Part shown: piece after piece, positions 30,411 to 43,085 of the stretch
How the letters are laid out: each line of letters opens with the position of its first letter
Position numbering within the stretch: the stretch's first letter is position 1
Origin: Cherax quadricarinatus
Lineage: Eukaryota > Arthropoda > Malacostraca > Decapoda > Parastacidae
Direction: 5' to 3'
Length of the DNA: 64,000 nt
NCBI RefSeq assembly: GCF_038502225.1
Contig: NC_091341.1
Span: forward strand, 2,047,626 to 2,111,625
Notes under the pieces: model-generated
Told to the model about the DNA's origin: nothing
The model's database searches: none
The model's input: the letters and a program-made list of their open reading frames with translations, nothing else
Made by a program: the position numbers and the translations under genes

Positions 30411-32050
30411 TATGGGTCTGGAATTTGAGGCTACTGTCAATGCGGATTCCTAAGAATTTTCCCTCTGTGCATCTTGTGATGGGTGATCCGTTTAGTGCTA
30501 TGTTAACCCTTTGAGGGTTTCGGCCGTACTAGTATGGCTTACGACCCAGGGTTTTTGACGTACTAGTACACCTAAATTCTAGCGCCCTCAAATCAAGTGG
30601 GAGAAAGCTGGTAGGCATACATATGAAAGAATGGGTCAATGTGGTGAGTGTGCGCAGTATAAAAAAAAATCCTGCAGCACACAGTGCATAATGAGAAAAA
30701 AAACTGACCGTGTTTTTGGAATAAAACAGCGACTTTGCAATGTATTTTCGTATCGTATTTATTGTTGTATTCTAGTTTTTTTTGGTCTCATTTTATAGAA
30801 TGGAAGACATATTACAGAAATTGAGAAGATTTTGACTGGTTTTACAATGAAAAGTACCTTGAAATTGAGCTCAAAGTAGCAGAAATGTTCGATTTTTACC
30901 AAAGTTCAAAAGTAAACAAATCATGCCAAGCGTCCAATACACGTCAACTGGTTAGTCTAATATTCTTTCACAAGTGCGCTGATATTATTTATACCATTTC
31001 TACACTAATGCAGCAGTCTGCATAACAGTAAATCTTCTATTTTTTGTAAGAATAAAAATTTAAAGTGGAAAGCCAAAGAAATATAAGAGGGGCCTGGGGA
31101 TGTGACTAACAAACAGAGGAAATGTTATTTTAGTGCCAGGAATGTCTTTCTTGTTTATTCTGGACCCTATTTGGAAATTGGCATCTTTTGAAATTTGTGT
31201 TAAATTGGCAAAATTGCTAAATTCTGACCACTGTATTAGATAGTTGAAATCAGTAAATGGGTGATTTCTTGTACTCATTCAATAGAAAAAATGGAGTTCT
31301 AGAGAAATAGTTATGATTTTTGTCGACTAGTACACTGGAATTGGCGGAAAATAGGGCTCAAAATGGGCAAAATCGCAGATGCATAAACATCGTCGAGACC
31401 GCTAACTTCGCAAGAGCATAATTCCGTAAGTTTTCCATCAAATTTCATACTTTTGCTGTCATTATGATCGGGAAAAGATTCTCTATCTTTTCACAAGAAA
31501 AAAAAAAATTTTTTTTTAAATTTGGCCGACCCTGGGAACAAGTCTCGGAGAGGGCCTGTCGACCCTCAAAGGATTAAGTGGAACATTTGTGGCTCTGTTA
31601 CCAAAATGAATGAAATAGGTTTTGTCAGTATTGAGTGTAAGCTTGTTAGTCATCATCCAGGTAGATATTTTCTGCAATTCAGCATTGACAGTGTTGGCTA
31701 GTATGACTGGGTTTGGGTGAGAGAAGACATAAGTTCTGTCATCTTCAAATAATATGGGTTTAAGTAGTTGAGATGCATTTGGTAAGTCATTGATGTAACT
31801 GAGAAAGAGGAAAGGGCCAAGGACACTTCCTTGTGGGACCCCAACTGTAATTGATTGTGTGGAAGAGTTAGCTCCATTTGTGTACACATATTGGCTTCTG
31901 TTACTAAGGTATAAATCCAAACTGAAAAGGGCTATGTCTTGAGAGACGAGGTACGAATAGCTCTGCCTATGAATTAGTTTCTCAAAGATTTTAGAGAGCA
32001 GAGGAAAGTTAGATATTGGTCTATAGTTATTCAAGTCTGTTTGATCTCCT
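30411..32050 (-). pseudogene. LINE-2 (CR1-group) reverse transcriptase, interrupted by P6
   Basis: In minus orientation: NNYRPISNFPLLSKIFEKLI (RT block 1), a deletion of blocks 2-3, DLYLSNRSQYVYTNG, VGVPQGSVLGPFLF, then LFEDDRTYVFSH in place of LFADDTTYVF (Ala to Glu beside the catalytic pair), ISTWMMTNKLTLNTDKT, and after excision of P6 VPLNIALNGSPITRC and GKFLGIRIDSSLKFQTHI. It continues at 25719. The P6 and F1 insertions preserve the frame. Same family as LINE-1. Confidence 0.85.
30503..31577 (+). mobile_element. P6: full-length TTAA element inside LINE-2
   Basis: Body 30507-31573 between TTAA copies 30503-30506 and 31574-31577; termini CCCTTTGAGGGT and accctcaaagga. The left end has the paired palindromes (gtactagtat, gtactagtac) of the family. 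Removing the body and one TTAA restores LINE-2 codons (VPLN|IALN), direct evidence for precise TTAA integration. Noncoding. Confidence 0.88.
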
Positions 32051-32062
32051 CATTTGTGAAGG

Positions 32063-33731
32063 GGGTAAAGCAGCTGGAACTGACGGGATCATGACAGAAA
32101 TGTTAAAAGCAGGGGGGGTTATTGGTATTTTTGTTTAATAAATGTATGAAAGAGGAGAAGGTACCTAGGGATTGGCAGAGAGCGTGTATAGTTCTTTTAT
32201 ATAAATGGAAGGGGGGCAAAAGAGATTGTAAAAATTATAGGGGAATAGGTTTACTGAGTACACCACGTAAAGTGTACGGTAGGGTAATAACCCTACCGTA
32301 CACTTTACCTGGTATACTCAGTAAACTTATTTCCCTATAATTAGAGGTAAGACAGAGTAGGATTGCAGATGAGCAAGGAAGCTTTCGAGTGGGTAGAGGA
32401 TGTGTAGATCAAATGTTTACATTGAAGCATATATGTGAACAGTATTTAAAGGTAGGGAAGTTTTCATTACATTCATGGATTTAGAAAAGGCATATGATAA
32501 GAGTGGATAGGGGAGCAATTTGGCAGATGCTACAAGTGTATGGAAGAGGAAGTAAGTTACTAAATGTTGTAAAAAGTTTTTATGAGGATAGCGAGGCTCA
32601 GGTTAGAGTATGTAGGAGGAAAATTACTTCCAAGTAAAAGTAGGTCTTAGACAGGGATGTGTAATGTCACCATGGTTGTTTAATATATTTATAGATGGGG
32701 TTGCGAAAGAAGTAAATGCTAGGGTATTGGGGAGAGGGGTGGGATTAAATTATGGGGAATCAAATACAAAATGGTAGTTGACACAATTGCCTTTTGCTGA
32801 TGATACTGTGCTTATGGGAGATTCTACAGAAAAGTTGCAAAGGTTAGTGCATGCGTTTGGGAGGATGTGTAGAGGTAGAAAGTTGAAAGTGAACATAGAC
32901 AAGAGTAAGGTGATAAGGGTATCAAATGATTTAGATAACGAAAAATTGGATATCAAATTGGAGAGAGGGATTATGGAAGAAGTGAATGTTTTCAGATATT
33001 TGGGAGTTGACGTGTCAGCGGATGGGTTTATGAAGGATGAGGTTAATCATAGAATTGATGAAGGAAAATAATGTGAGTGGTGCACTGAGGTATTTGTAGA
33101 GACTAAAAATGTTATCCATGAAGGCAAAGAAGGGAATGTATGTAAGTATAGTGGTACCAACACTCTTATATGGGTGTGAAGCTTGGGGTGTAAATGCTGC
33201 AGCGAGGAGGCAGCTGGAGGCAATGGAGATGTCCTGCCTAAGGGCAATGTGTGGTGTAAATATTATGCAGAGAATTCAGAGTGTGGAAATTAGGAGGTGG
33301 CGTGGAGTTACTTAAATTATTAGTCAGAGGGCTGAAGACGGGCTGTTGAGGTGGTTTGGTCATTTAGAGAGAATGGATCAAAGTAGAATGATTTGGAGAG
33401 CGTATAAATCTGCAGGGGAAGAAAGGCAGGGTAGGGGTCGTCCTCGAAAAGGTTGGAGAAAGGGGGTAAAGGAGGTTTTGTGGGCGTGGGGCTTGGACTT
33501 CCAGTAAGCATGTGTGAGCGTGTTAGGAGTGAATGGAGACAAATGTTATTTTGGACCTGATGAGCTGTTGGAGTGTGAGCAGGGTAATATGTAGTGAAGG
33601 GATTCAGGAAAACCGGTCATTTTTATATAGCCGAACTTGAGTACTGGAAATGTGAAGTACAATGCCTGCACTTTAAAGGAGGGGTTTGGGATATCGGCAG
33701 TTTGGAGGGATATGTTATATATCTTTATATG
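32063..33731 (+). pseudogene. RTE-e: 5'-truncated RTE, interrupted by RTE-f
   Basis: Begins at GKAAGTDGIMTEML of the EN-RT linker and runs through RT (FNKCMKEEKVPRDWQRA, LPFADDTVLMGDS), thumb and 3' UTR. The frame is broken repeatedly, including deletion around FMDLEKAYD and an inverted duplication at 32236-32340. Its 3' UTR is cut at 33731 by RTE-f and resumes at 35375-35545, ending gggtcaccctgcctcagtgg and gaaaaagaaaa. Inserted at the broken end of LINE-2. Confidence 0.82.
32236..32340. repeat. Snap-back inverted duplication inside RTE-e
   Basis: Two 51-bp arms (32236-32286 and 32290-32340) differ at 4 positions and are separated by 3 bases. Each arm is RTE sequence for the SIPGKVYGRV part of RT. 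The inverted copy replaces the following coding sequence, so RTE-e is interrupted here. Confidence 0.85.
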
Positions 33732-35013
33732 CTTACTGAGTATACCAGGAAAAGTGTACGGTAGGGTTATAATTGAAAGAATTAGAGGTAAGACAGAATG
33801 TAGGATTGCGGATGAGCAAGGAGGTTTTAGAGTGGGTAGGGGATGTGTAGATCAGGTGTTTACATTGAAGCATATATGTGAACAGTATTTAGATAAAGAT
33901 AGGGAAGTTTTTACTGCATTTATGGATTTAGAAAAGGCATATGATAGAGTGGATAGAGGAGCAATGTGGCAGATGTTGCAAGTATATGGAATAGGTGGTA
34001 AGTTATTAAATGCTGTAAAGAGTTTTTATGAGGATAGTGAGGCTCAGGTTAGGGTGTGTAGAAGAGAGGGAGACTACTTCCCGGTAAAAGTAAATCTTAG
34101 ACAGGGATGTGTAATGTCACCATGGTTGTTTAATATATTTATAGATGGGGTTGTAAAGGAAGTAAATGCTAGGGTGTTTGGGAGAGAGGTGGGATTAAAT
34201 TATGGGGAATCAAATTCAAAATGGGAATTGACACAGTTACTTTTTGCTGATGATACTGTGCTTATGGGAGATTCTAAAGAAAAATTGCAAAGGTTAGTGG
34301 ATGAGTTTGGGAATGTGTGTAAAGGTAGAAAGTTGAAAGTGAACATAGAAAAGAGTAAGGTGATGAGGGTGTCAAATGATTTAGATAAAGAAAAATTGGA
34401 TATCAAATTGGGGAGGAGGAGTATGGAAGAAGTGAATGTTTTCAGATACTTGGGAGTTGACGTGTCAGCGGATGGATTTATGAAGGATGAGGTTAATCAT
34501 AGAATTGATGAGGGAAAAAAGGTGAGTGGTGCGTTGAGGTATATGTGGAGTCAAAAAACGTTATCTATGGAGGCAAAGAAGGGAATGTATGAAAGTATAG
34601 TAGTACCAACACTCTTATATGGGTGTGAAGCTTGGGTGGTAAATGCAGCAGCGAGGAGACGGTTGGAGGCAGTGGAGATGTCCTGTTTAAGGGCAATGTG
34701 TGGTGTAAATATTATGCAGAAAATTCGGAGTGTGGAAATTAGGAGAAGGTGTGGAGTTAATAAAAGTATTAGTCAGAGGGCAGAAGAGGGGTTGTTGAGG
34801 TGGTTTGGTCATTTAGAGAGAATGGATCAAAGTAGAATGACATGGAAAGCATATAAATCTATAGGGGAAGGAAGGCGGGGTAGGGGTCGTCCTCGAAAGG
34901 GTTGGAGAGAGGGGGTAAAGGAAGTTTTGTGGGTAAGGGGCTTGGACTTCCAGCAAGCGTGCGTGAGCGTGTTAGATAGGAGTGAATGGAGACGAATGGT
35001 ACTTGGGACCTGA
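33732..35013 (+). CDS. RTE-f reverse transcriptase C-terminal frame, open
   Basis: The frame runs open from the truncation point to a normal stop (about 425 residues; the upstream part of the open frame, 33637-33731, is RTE-e 3' UTR). It contains EQGGFRVGRGCVDQVF, FMDLEKAYDRVDRGA, LRQGCVMSPWLFNIFIDG, LLFADDTVLMGDS, MRVSNDLDKEK, YLGVDVSADG, the thumb and LRWFGHLERMDQSR. It differs from RTE-b at only about 5 of 356 shared residues. It lacks the endonuclease and RT N-terminus, so it is not autonomous. Confidence 0.85.
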
Positions 35014-35374
35014 CGATCTGTTGGAGTGTGAGCAGGGTAATATTTAGTGAAGGGATTCAGGGAAACCGGTTATTTTCATATAGTCGGACTTGAGTCCTGG
35101 AAATGGGAAGTACAATGCCTGCACTTTAAAGGAGGGGTTTGGGATATTGGCAGTTTGGAGGGATATGTTGTGTATCTTTATATGTGTATGCTTCTAGACT
35201 GTTGTATTCTGAGCACCTCTGCAAAAACAGTGATAATGTGCGAGAGTGGTGAAAGTGTTGAATGATGATGAAAGTATTTTCTTTTTGGGGATTTTCTTTC
35301 TTTTTTTGGGTCACCCTGCCTCGGTGGGAGACGGCCGACTTGTTGGGTAAAAAAAAAAAAAAAAAAAAAAAAAA
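33732..35374 (+). mobile_element. RTE-f: young 5'-truncated RTE
   Basis: Starts within RT (LSIPGKVYGRVIIERI) directly against RTE-e 3' UTR and ends in the subfamily-1 tail with a poly(A) run (35349-35374), after which RTE-e resumes. 5' truncation with poly(A) is the usual outcome of incomplete target-primed reverse transcription. Confidence 0.88.
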
Positions 35375-35545
35375 GTACTTCTAAACTGTTGTATCTGGGC
35401 ACCTCTGCAAATACAGTGATCATGTATGAGTGAGGTGAAAGTGCTGAATAATGTTGACAGTACAGTATTTTCTTCTTGGGGATTGTCTTTCATTTTGGGT
35501 CACCCTGCCTCAGTGGGAGACGGCTGACTTGTTGAAAAAGAAAAT
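35375..35545 (+). mobile_element. RTE-e 3' tail, continued
   Basis: Follows the RTE 3' UTR (tcta.actgttgtatctg, gcacctctgcaaa.acagtga) to gggtcaccctgcctcagtgg and gacttgttgaaaaagaaaa. It is the end of RTE-e displaced by RTE-f. Confidence 0.8.
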
Positions 35546-35868
35546 TTAAGGTGTATTATGGTTATACCTGGAGGGGGTTTTGGGAGTCAATACCCCCACG
35601 GCCCAGTCTGTGACCATGCCTCGTGGTGGATCAGGGCATGATCAACCAGGTTGTTACTGCTGACTGCACATAAACTGACATATGAACCACAGCCTGGATG
35701 GTCAGGCACTGACTAGTATGGTTTTTGCCCTTGATGCACCAAAGAAGTAGGAATATAGTGTGCAGTAGGCCCTCGACCTCTCGAAAGTATTTCACGTGAA
35801 CAGATTTTATGACCTAATTTTTGCATAAAATTTTGGTCATAAAATCTCAACTTATACTTACTCAAGTA
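35546..35868. repeat. Dispersed repeat fragment and intron sequence
   Basis: Bases about 35570-35710 (gggttttgggagtcaatacc, gtggtggatcagggcatg, gcacataaactgacatatg) look like a high-copy decapod repeat, class unknown to me. The rest is AT-rich sequence up to the TA target of Tigger2. No gene seen. Confidence 0.45.
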
Positions 35869-38199
35869 CAGTGGACCCCCGCATAGCGACCTTAATCCGT
35901 GCAAGAGGGCTGGCTGTTATGCGAAATGTTCGGTATGCGAATGAATTTTCCCCATAAGAAATAATGGAAATCAAATTAATCCGTGCAAGACACCCAAAAG
36001 TATGAAAAAAATTTTTTTTACCACATGAAATGTTAATTTTAATACACACAAACTGAAAAAGGCATGCACAATTACATGACACTTACTTTTATTGAAGATC
36101 TGGTGATGATTGATGGGATGGGAGGAGGGGAGAGAGAGTGTTAGTGTTTAGAAGGGGAATCCCCTTCCATTAAGACTTGAGGTGTCGAGTCCTTTTCTGG
36201 GGTTACTTCCCTTCTTCTTTTAATGCCACTAGGACCAGCTTCAGAGTCACTGGACTTCTTTCGCACAACATATCTATCCATAGTGGCCTGTACCTCTCGT
36301 TCCTTTATGATTTGTCTAAAGTGGTTCACAACATTGTCATTGTAACAGTCACCAGCACGGCTTGCAATAGCTGTGTGAGGGTGATTTTCATCAAAAAAGG
36401 TTTGCACTTCAAGCCATTTTGCACACATTTCCTTAATCTTTGTAGTAGGCAATTCCTTCAATTTCTCTCTCCCCTCCTTTGAACCAGTTTCCCCAGGTCT
36501 GGCCTCTTGCTCTTGAAGTTGATCTATCAGCTCATCAGTGGTTAGTTCTTCATTGTCCTCCTCCACCAACTCTTCCACATCCTCCCCACTAACCTCCAAC
36601 CCCAAGGACTTCCCCAATGCCACAATTGATTCCTCAACTGGTATACTCCTCTCAGGGTTAGCCTCAAACCCTTCAGAATCCCTTTTGTCTACACATTCTG
36701 GCCACAGTTTCTTCCAAGCAGAGTTCAAGGTCTTCTTAGTCACTCCCTCCCAAGCCTTACCTATAAGGTTTATACAATTGAGGATATTAAAGTGATCTCT
36801 CCAAAACTCTCTTAGTCAGTTGAGTTTCTGAGGTCACTACAAAGCACCTTTCAAACAGAGCTTTTGTGTACAGTTTTTTGAAGTTTGCAATAACCTGCTG
36901 GTCCATGGGCTGCAGGAGAGGAATGGTATTAGGAGGCAAAAACTTCACCTTAATGAAGCTCATGTCCCCATAAAGTCGCTCTGCCACGTCTGTAGGATGA
37001 CCAGGGGCATTGTCTAACACCAGGAGGCACTTAAGTTCTAATTTCTTTTCAGTTAGGTAATCTTTGACATTGGGGGCATATGCATGGTGTAACCAGTTAT
37101 AGAAAAAATCCCTAGTGACCCATGCCTTACTGTTTGATCTCCACAGCACACACAAATTATCCTTGAGGACATTCTTTTGCCTGAACGCTCTGGGAGTTTC
37201 AGAGTGATACACTAATAAAGGCTTAACTTTGCAATCACCACTAGCATTGGAACACATCAACAAAGTAAGCCTGTCTTTCATAGGCTTATGTCCTGGGAGT
37301 GCCTTTTCTTCCTGAGTAATGTAGGTCCTGCTTGGCATTTTCTTCCAAAACAGGCCTGTTTCATCACAATTAAACACTTGTTCAGGTTTCAGTCCTTCAG
37401 TTTCTATGTACTCCTTGAATTCCTGCACATATTTTTCAGCCGCTTTGTGGTCCGAACTGGCAGCCTCACCATGCCGTATCACACTATGGATGCCACTACG
37501 CTTCTTAAATCTCTCAAACCAACCTTTGCTGGCCTTAAATTCACTCACATCATCACTAGTTGCAGGCCTTTTTTTAATTAAATCCTCATGCAACTTCCTA
37601 GCCTTTTCGCTTATGATAGCTTGAGAAACGCTATCTCCTGCTAGCTGTTTTTCATTTATCCACACCAATAAGAGTCTCTCAACATCTTCCATCACTTGCG
37701 ATCTCTGTTTCGAAAACACAGTTAAACCTTTGGCAAGAACAGCTTCCTTGATTGCCTTTCTGTTGCCCACAATAGTAGAGATGGTTGATTTGGGTTTCTT
37801 GTACAACCTGACCAGGTCGGTGATACGCACTCCACTTTCATACTTATCAATGATCTCTTTCTTCATCTCTATTGGAATTCTAACCCTTATTGCTGTAGGG
37901 TTGGAACTAGAAGCTTTCTTGGGGCCCATGGTCACTTATTTTCCAGAAACAGCACCGAAAACACTGTAATAATACGAAATATTCCGATTGTATGCTTGAA
38001 TGTTACCGCGGAGGCTGGCTGGTAAACAATGCCACCGGCGGAACATGAGAGGCTGGCTCAGGCCGCACATTGGACGCGTCTCGGACGAGGGGCACTGAGC
38101 AGGATTTTGGGCGGTATGCGAGGCAAAATTTTAGCGATCAAAGCGTCCGGTATGCGGATTGTCCGTTATGCAAGGCGTCCGGTATGCGGGGGTCCACTG
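35869..38199 (-). mobile_element. Tigger2: full-length Tigger transposon
   Basis: 2,331 bp with CAGTGGACCCCCGCATAGCG at 35869 and the complementary end at 38199, flanked by TA (35867-35868, 38200-38201). It is collinear with Tigger1 over its whole length with few differences. The transposase gene is broken by one small deletion. Confidence 0.92.
36141..37929 (-). pseudogene. Tigger2 transposase, one 2-bp deletion
   Basis: Same domain order as Tigger1: helix-turn-helix domains, FNCDETGLFWKK, LLVLDNAPGH, LLQPMDQQV, acidic segment and basic C-terminus, all present. At about 36812 the sequence cttagtcagttg replaces cttagagtcagttg of Tigger1, a 2-bp loss that shifts the frame after TSETQLT. Without it the protein would match Tigger1 length. 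Start ATG at 37929 in ACCATGG. Confidence 0.9.
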
Positions 38200-38273
38200 T
38201 ATATATATGGTATGTCTAAGTTTCATTTACAGCTTCCAAGAGAATAAAATTTGCTAGTAGTATTATTATGTAC

Positions 38274-41200
38274 TTTTTTTTTTTCAACAAGTTGGCCATC
38301 TCCCACCGAGGCAGGGTGACCCAAAAAGAAAGAAAATCCCCAAAAAGAAAATACTTTCATCATTCAACACTTTCACCTCACTCACACATAATCACTGTTT
38401 TTGCAGAGGTGCCCAGAATACAACAGTTTAGAAGTATATACATATAAAAATACACAATATATTCCTCCAAACTGCCAATATCCTAAACCCCTCCTTCAGA
38501 GTGCGGGCATTGTACTTCCCATTTCCAGGACTCAAGTCCGGTTATATAAAATAACCGGTTTCCCTGAATCCCTTCACTAAATATTACCCTGCTCACACTC
38601 CAACAGCTCATCAGGTCTAAAATAACATTTGTCTCCATTCACTCCTATCTAACACGCTCACGCACGCTTGCTGGAAGTCCAAACCCCTTGCCCACAACAC
38701 CACCTTTACCCCCTCCCTCCAACCTTTTCGAGGACGACCCCTACCCCGCCTTCCTTTCCCTACAGATTTATACGCTCTACATATAATTCTACTTTGATCC
38801 ATTCCCTCTAAATGACCAAACCACCTCAACAAACCCTCTTCAGCCCACTGACTAATACTTTTATTAACTCCACACCTTCTCCTAATTTACACCACACATT
38901 GCCCTTAGACAGGACATCTCCACTGCCTCCAACTGTCTCCTCGCTGCAGCATTTACAACCCAAGCTTCACACCCATATAAGTGTGTTGGTACTACTATAC
39001 TTTCATACATTCCCTTCTTTGCCTCCTTAGATAACATTTTTTGCCTCCACATATACCTCAGTGAACCACTCACTTTTTTTCCTTCATCAATTCTATGATT
39101 AACCTCACCCTTCATAAATCCATCCGCCGACACGTCAACTCCCAAATATCTGAAAACATTCACTTCTTACATACACCTCCTCCCCAATCTGATATCCAAT
39201 TTTTCTTCATCTAAATCATTTGATACTCTCATTACCTTACTCTTTTCTATGTTCACTTTCAACTTTCTACCTTTACACACACTCCCAAATTCATCCACTA
39301 ACCTTTGCAATTTTTCTTTAGAATCTCCCATAAGCACAGTATCATCAGCAAAAAGTAACTGTGTCACTTCCCATTTTGTATTTAATTCCCCATAATTTAA
39401 TCCCCTCTCCCGAACACCCTAGCATTTACTTCTTTTGCAACTCCATCTATAAATATATTAAACCACCATGGTGACATTACACATCCCTGTCTAAGACCTA
39501 CTTTTACTGGGAAGTAGTCTCCCTCTCTTCTACACACCCTAACCTAAACCTCACTATCCTCATAAAAACTCTTTACAGCATTTAGTAACTTACCACCTAT
39601 TTCACCTATTTTCTAAATCCACATATGCAATAAAAACTTCCCTACCTTTATCTAAATACTGTTCACATATATGCTTCAATGTAAACACTTGATGTACACA
39701 TACCCTACCCACCTTAAAACCTCCTTGCTCATCCGCAATTCTACATTCTGTCTTACCTCTAATTCTTTTAATAATAACCCAACTGTACACTTTTCCTGGT
39801 ATACTCAGTAAACTTATTCCCCTATAATTTTTACACTCTCTCTTGTCCCCCTTCCCTTTATATAAAGGGACTATACACGCTCTCCGCCAATCCCTAGGTA
39901 CCTTCCCCTCTTTCATACATTTATTAAACAAAAATACCAACCACTCAACACTATGTCCCCCCCCCTGCTTTTAACAATTCTGTCATGATCCCGTCAGTTC
40001 CAGCTGCTTTACCCGCTTTCATTCTATCTAATGCCTCACGCACCTCCCCCACACTCACATCCTGCTTTTCTTCATTCCTAAAAGATGGTATATCTCCCTG
40101 GCCAGTGCACGAAATTACCGCCTCCCTTTCTTCGTCGACATTTAAAAGGTCCTCAAAATATTCACGCCATCTACCCAAAACCTCCATCTCCCCATCTACT
40201 AACTCCCCTACTCTGTTTTTAATTGACAAATCCATTTGTTCCCTAGGTTTTTTTAACTTGTTAACTCATTCCAAATTTTTTTTCTTATTTTCATTAAAAT
40301 TTCTTGACAGTACCTCTCCCACTCTATCATCCGCTCTCCTTTTGCACTCTCTCACCACTCTCTTCACCTTTCTTTTACTCTCCATATACTCTACTCTTCT
40401 TGTAACACTTCTGCTTTGTAAATACCTCTCATAAGCTATCTCTTTCTCTTTTATCACACCCTTTACTTCATCATTCCACCAATCACTCCTCTTTCCTCCT
40501 GCGCCCACCCTCCTATAACCAGAAACTTCTGCCCCACATTTTAATACTGCATTTTTTAAACTATTCCAACCCTCTTCAACCCCCTCCCCCCCACTACTCA
40601 TACCTGCACCAGCCCACCTTTCTGCCAATAGTTGCTTATATTTCACCCAAACTTCCTCCTCCCTTAGTTTATACACTTTCACCTCCCTCTTACTTGTTGC
40701 CATTTTCCTCTTATCCCATCTACCTCTTACTCTAACTGTAGCTACAACTAGATAATGATCCAATATATCAGTTGCCCCTCTATAAACATGTACATCCTGG
40801 AGCCTACCCATCAACCTTTTATCCACCAATACATAATCTAACAAACTACTTTCATTACGTGCTACATCATACCTTGTATATTTATTTATCCTCTTTTTCA
40901 TAAAATATGTATTACTTATTACCAAACCTCTTTCTACACATAGCTCAATTAAAGGCTCCCCATTTTCATTTACCCCTGGCACCTCAAATTTACCTACTAC
41001 TCCCTCCACAACATTTTTTCCCACTTTAGTATTAAAATCCCCAACCACAAGTACTCTCACACTTGGTTCAAAACTCCCCATGCATTCACTCAACATTTCC
41101 CAAAATCTCTATCTCTCCTCTATACTTCTCTCTTCCCCAGGTACATATACACTTACTATAACCCACTTCTCACATCCAACCTTTATTTTACTCCACATAA

Positions 41201-41867
41201 ACCTTGAACTAATACGTTTATAGTCCCTCTTTTCCTGCCATAGCTTATCCTTCAACATTATTGCTACTCCTTCTTTAGCTCTATTAGAAACCCCTGACCT
41301 AATCCCATTTATTCCTCTCCACTGAAACTCACCCACCCCCTTCAGCTTTGTTTCACTTAAAGCCAGGACATCCAGCTTCTTCTCATTCATAACATTCACA
41401 ATCATCTCTTTCTTATCATTCGCACAACATCCACGCACATTCAGACTTCCCACTTTGACAATTTTCTTCTTTTTATTCTTTTTAGTAATTATTACAGGAA
41501 AAGGGGTTACTAGCCCATTGTTCCCGGCATTTTAGTTGACTTTTACAACATGCATGGTTTACGGGGGAAAGATTCTTATTCCACTTCCCCATGGATATAA
41601 AAGGAAAAGTAATAAGAACAAGAACTAAGATAAAATCAAAGAAAACTCAGATGAGTGTGTATAAATAAACGTGTACATGTATGTTTAGTGTGACCTAAGT
41701 GTAAGTAGAAGTAGCAAGACGTACCTGTAATCTTGCATATTTATGAGACAGACAAAAGACACCAGCAATCCTACCATCATGTAAAACAATTACAGGCTTT
41801 CGTTTTACACTCACTTAGCAGGACGGTAGTACCTCCCTGGGTGGTTACTCTCTACCAACCTACTACA
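38274..41867 (-). pseudogene. RTE-g: near full-length but decayed RTE
   Basis: In minus orientation: 5' leader from about 41867 (TGTAGTAGGTTGG; first base changed), endonuclease (SLNVRGCCAND, VVGDFNTKVGKN, ATDILDHYLVV with the SDH serine lost), linker, RT (YRGISLLSIPGKVY, LLFADDTVLMGDS), thumb and a tail with poly(A) at 38284-38274. There are many frameshifts plus deletions, near 38887 (IMQKIRSVEI region) and near 39600 (KAYDRVDRGA region). Subfamily 1, older than RTE-b and RTE-f. Confidence 0.86.
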
Positions 41868-42147
41868 TCAAAATTATTTACATCAAAAATCGTACTATAA
41901 ATGGAATGAAAAGCAATAAAGGTAATAAAAATAATGTTATAAAGGTTAAAGTAACAGTACAGTCAATAAATAAAATTAGGAAAAAAAAAGGGGGGGGGGG
42001 CGATATAGAGTGCAATCAATAAAATAGTAAATATAACTTGACATTAATTAAAAAAAATTAAGTACATTTTTGTAGAATTACACAAGTCTATTTAGGCACA
42101 CATTACTGTACATACTTATTTTAGCTTTAATTAGAATTTATTTCGTA
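41868..42147. other. AT-rich intron sequence with A/G homopolymers
   Basis: No gene seen. It contains an A9 run followed by G10 (about 41980-42000) and short Alu-unlike A/T repeats. It ends in the TA target of F2. Confidence 0.4.
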
Positions 42148-42249
42148 CAGGTTGGCCATCACTAATCCGGCATTACTGGAACCTGTAAGGTGCTGGGTTA
42201 GTGATTTTGCCAGATTACAGAGTAGTTAGGTTAAAATACACTTAACCCA

Positions 42250-42812
42250 ATGGCGGTATTTATGCATCGGCAGTTTCACCCACTTTATGCCCTATATTTG
42301 GTCCATTCCATTGTTCCAGTCTATCCAACTCAGCTATTTCGCTAGTATTCCTTCTATTCTGTCGATTGAGTACAAGAAACCGCCCATTTACCTATTTCAA
42401 CTACCCAACTACAGTGATTATGTGTGAGTGAGGTGAAAGTGGTCAGAAATCAGTAATTTGGCCAATTTTGCACAAATTTCAAGAGATGCCAATTTCAAAA
42501 TAGGGTCCAGAATAAACAATGCAGGCATTCCTGGCACTAAAGTAACATTTCCTCTGTTCATTAGTCCCATCTCCAGGCCCCTCTTATATTATACTTGCTT
42601 TCTATTTTGAATTTTTCACACAAAAGATAGAAGATTTACTGTTATGCAGATTACTGCATCATTGTAATAACTGTATAAATAATGTAAACCCATGCATGAC
42701 CACACATCAGACTGGCCAGCTGGACACACATTGGACAGTGACATCATTTGTTTACTCTTGAACATCGGCAAAAATTGAACATTTCCACTACTTTGAGCTC
42801 AGTTTCAAGGTA
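42250..42812 (-). mobile_element. P7: P-type interior sequence within F2
   Basis: Minus orientation, from tatttatgcatcggcag to gctcagtttcaagg; no TTAA end is retained on either side. It is cut by Tigger3 at the TA of aaggTActttt and resumes at 51722-51753. A 30-bp foreign filler at about 42412-42441 (acagtgattatgtgtgagtg) matches RTE 3' UTR. Confidence 0.65.
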
Positions 42813-43085
42813 CAGTGGACCCCCGGATTTCGTAGTCATCGGATTTCATAATGTTTTCAATGTAGTAACTTTTTTTTTTTGTCAAAATATTGGCTCGGTC
42901 ATTGTCATTAACTCAGTAATAGTCATTCGTCCTGAACATCTCCGCACAGCCTGAGTGGCCCGACACACCATTTACAGCCAGTGTGCCATTGTTTATCAGC
43001 CAGTGAAGATGATCCCACGTATTCATACGATACATTTTGTATTATTCCATTCTTTTTAGTGTTTGTAACTGCTAAATAAGCCAAC

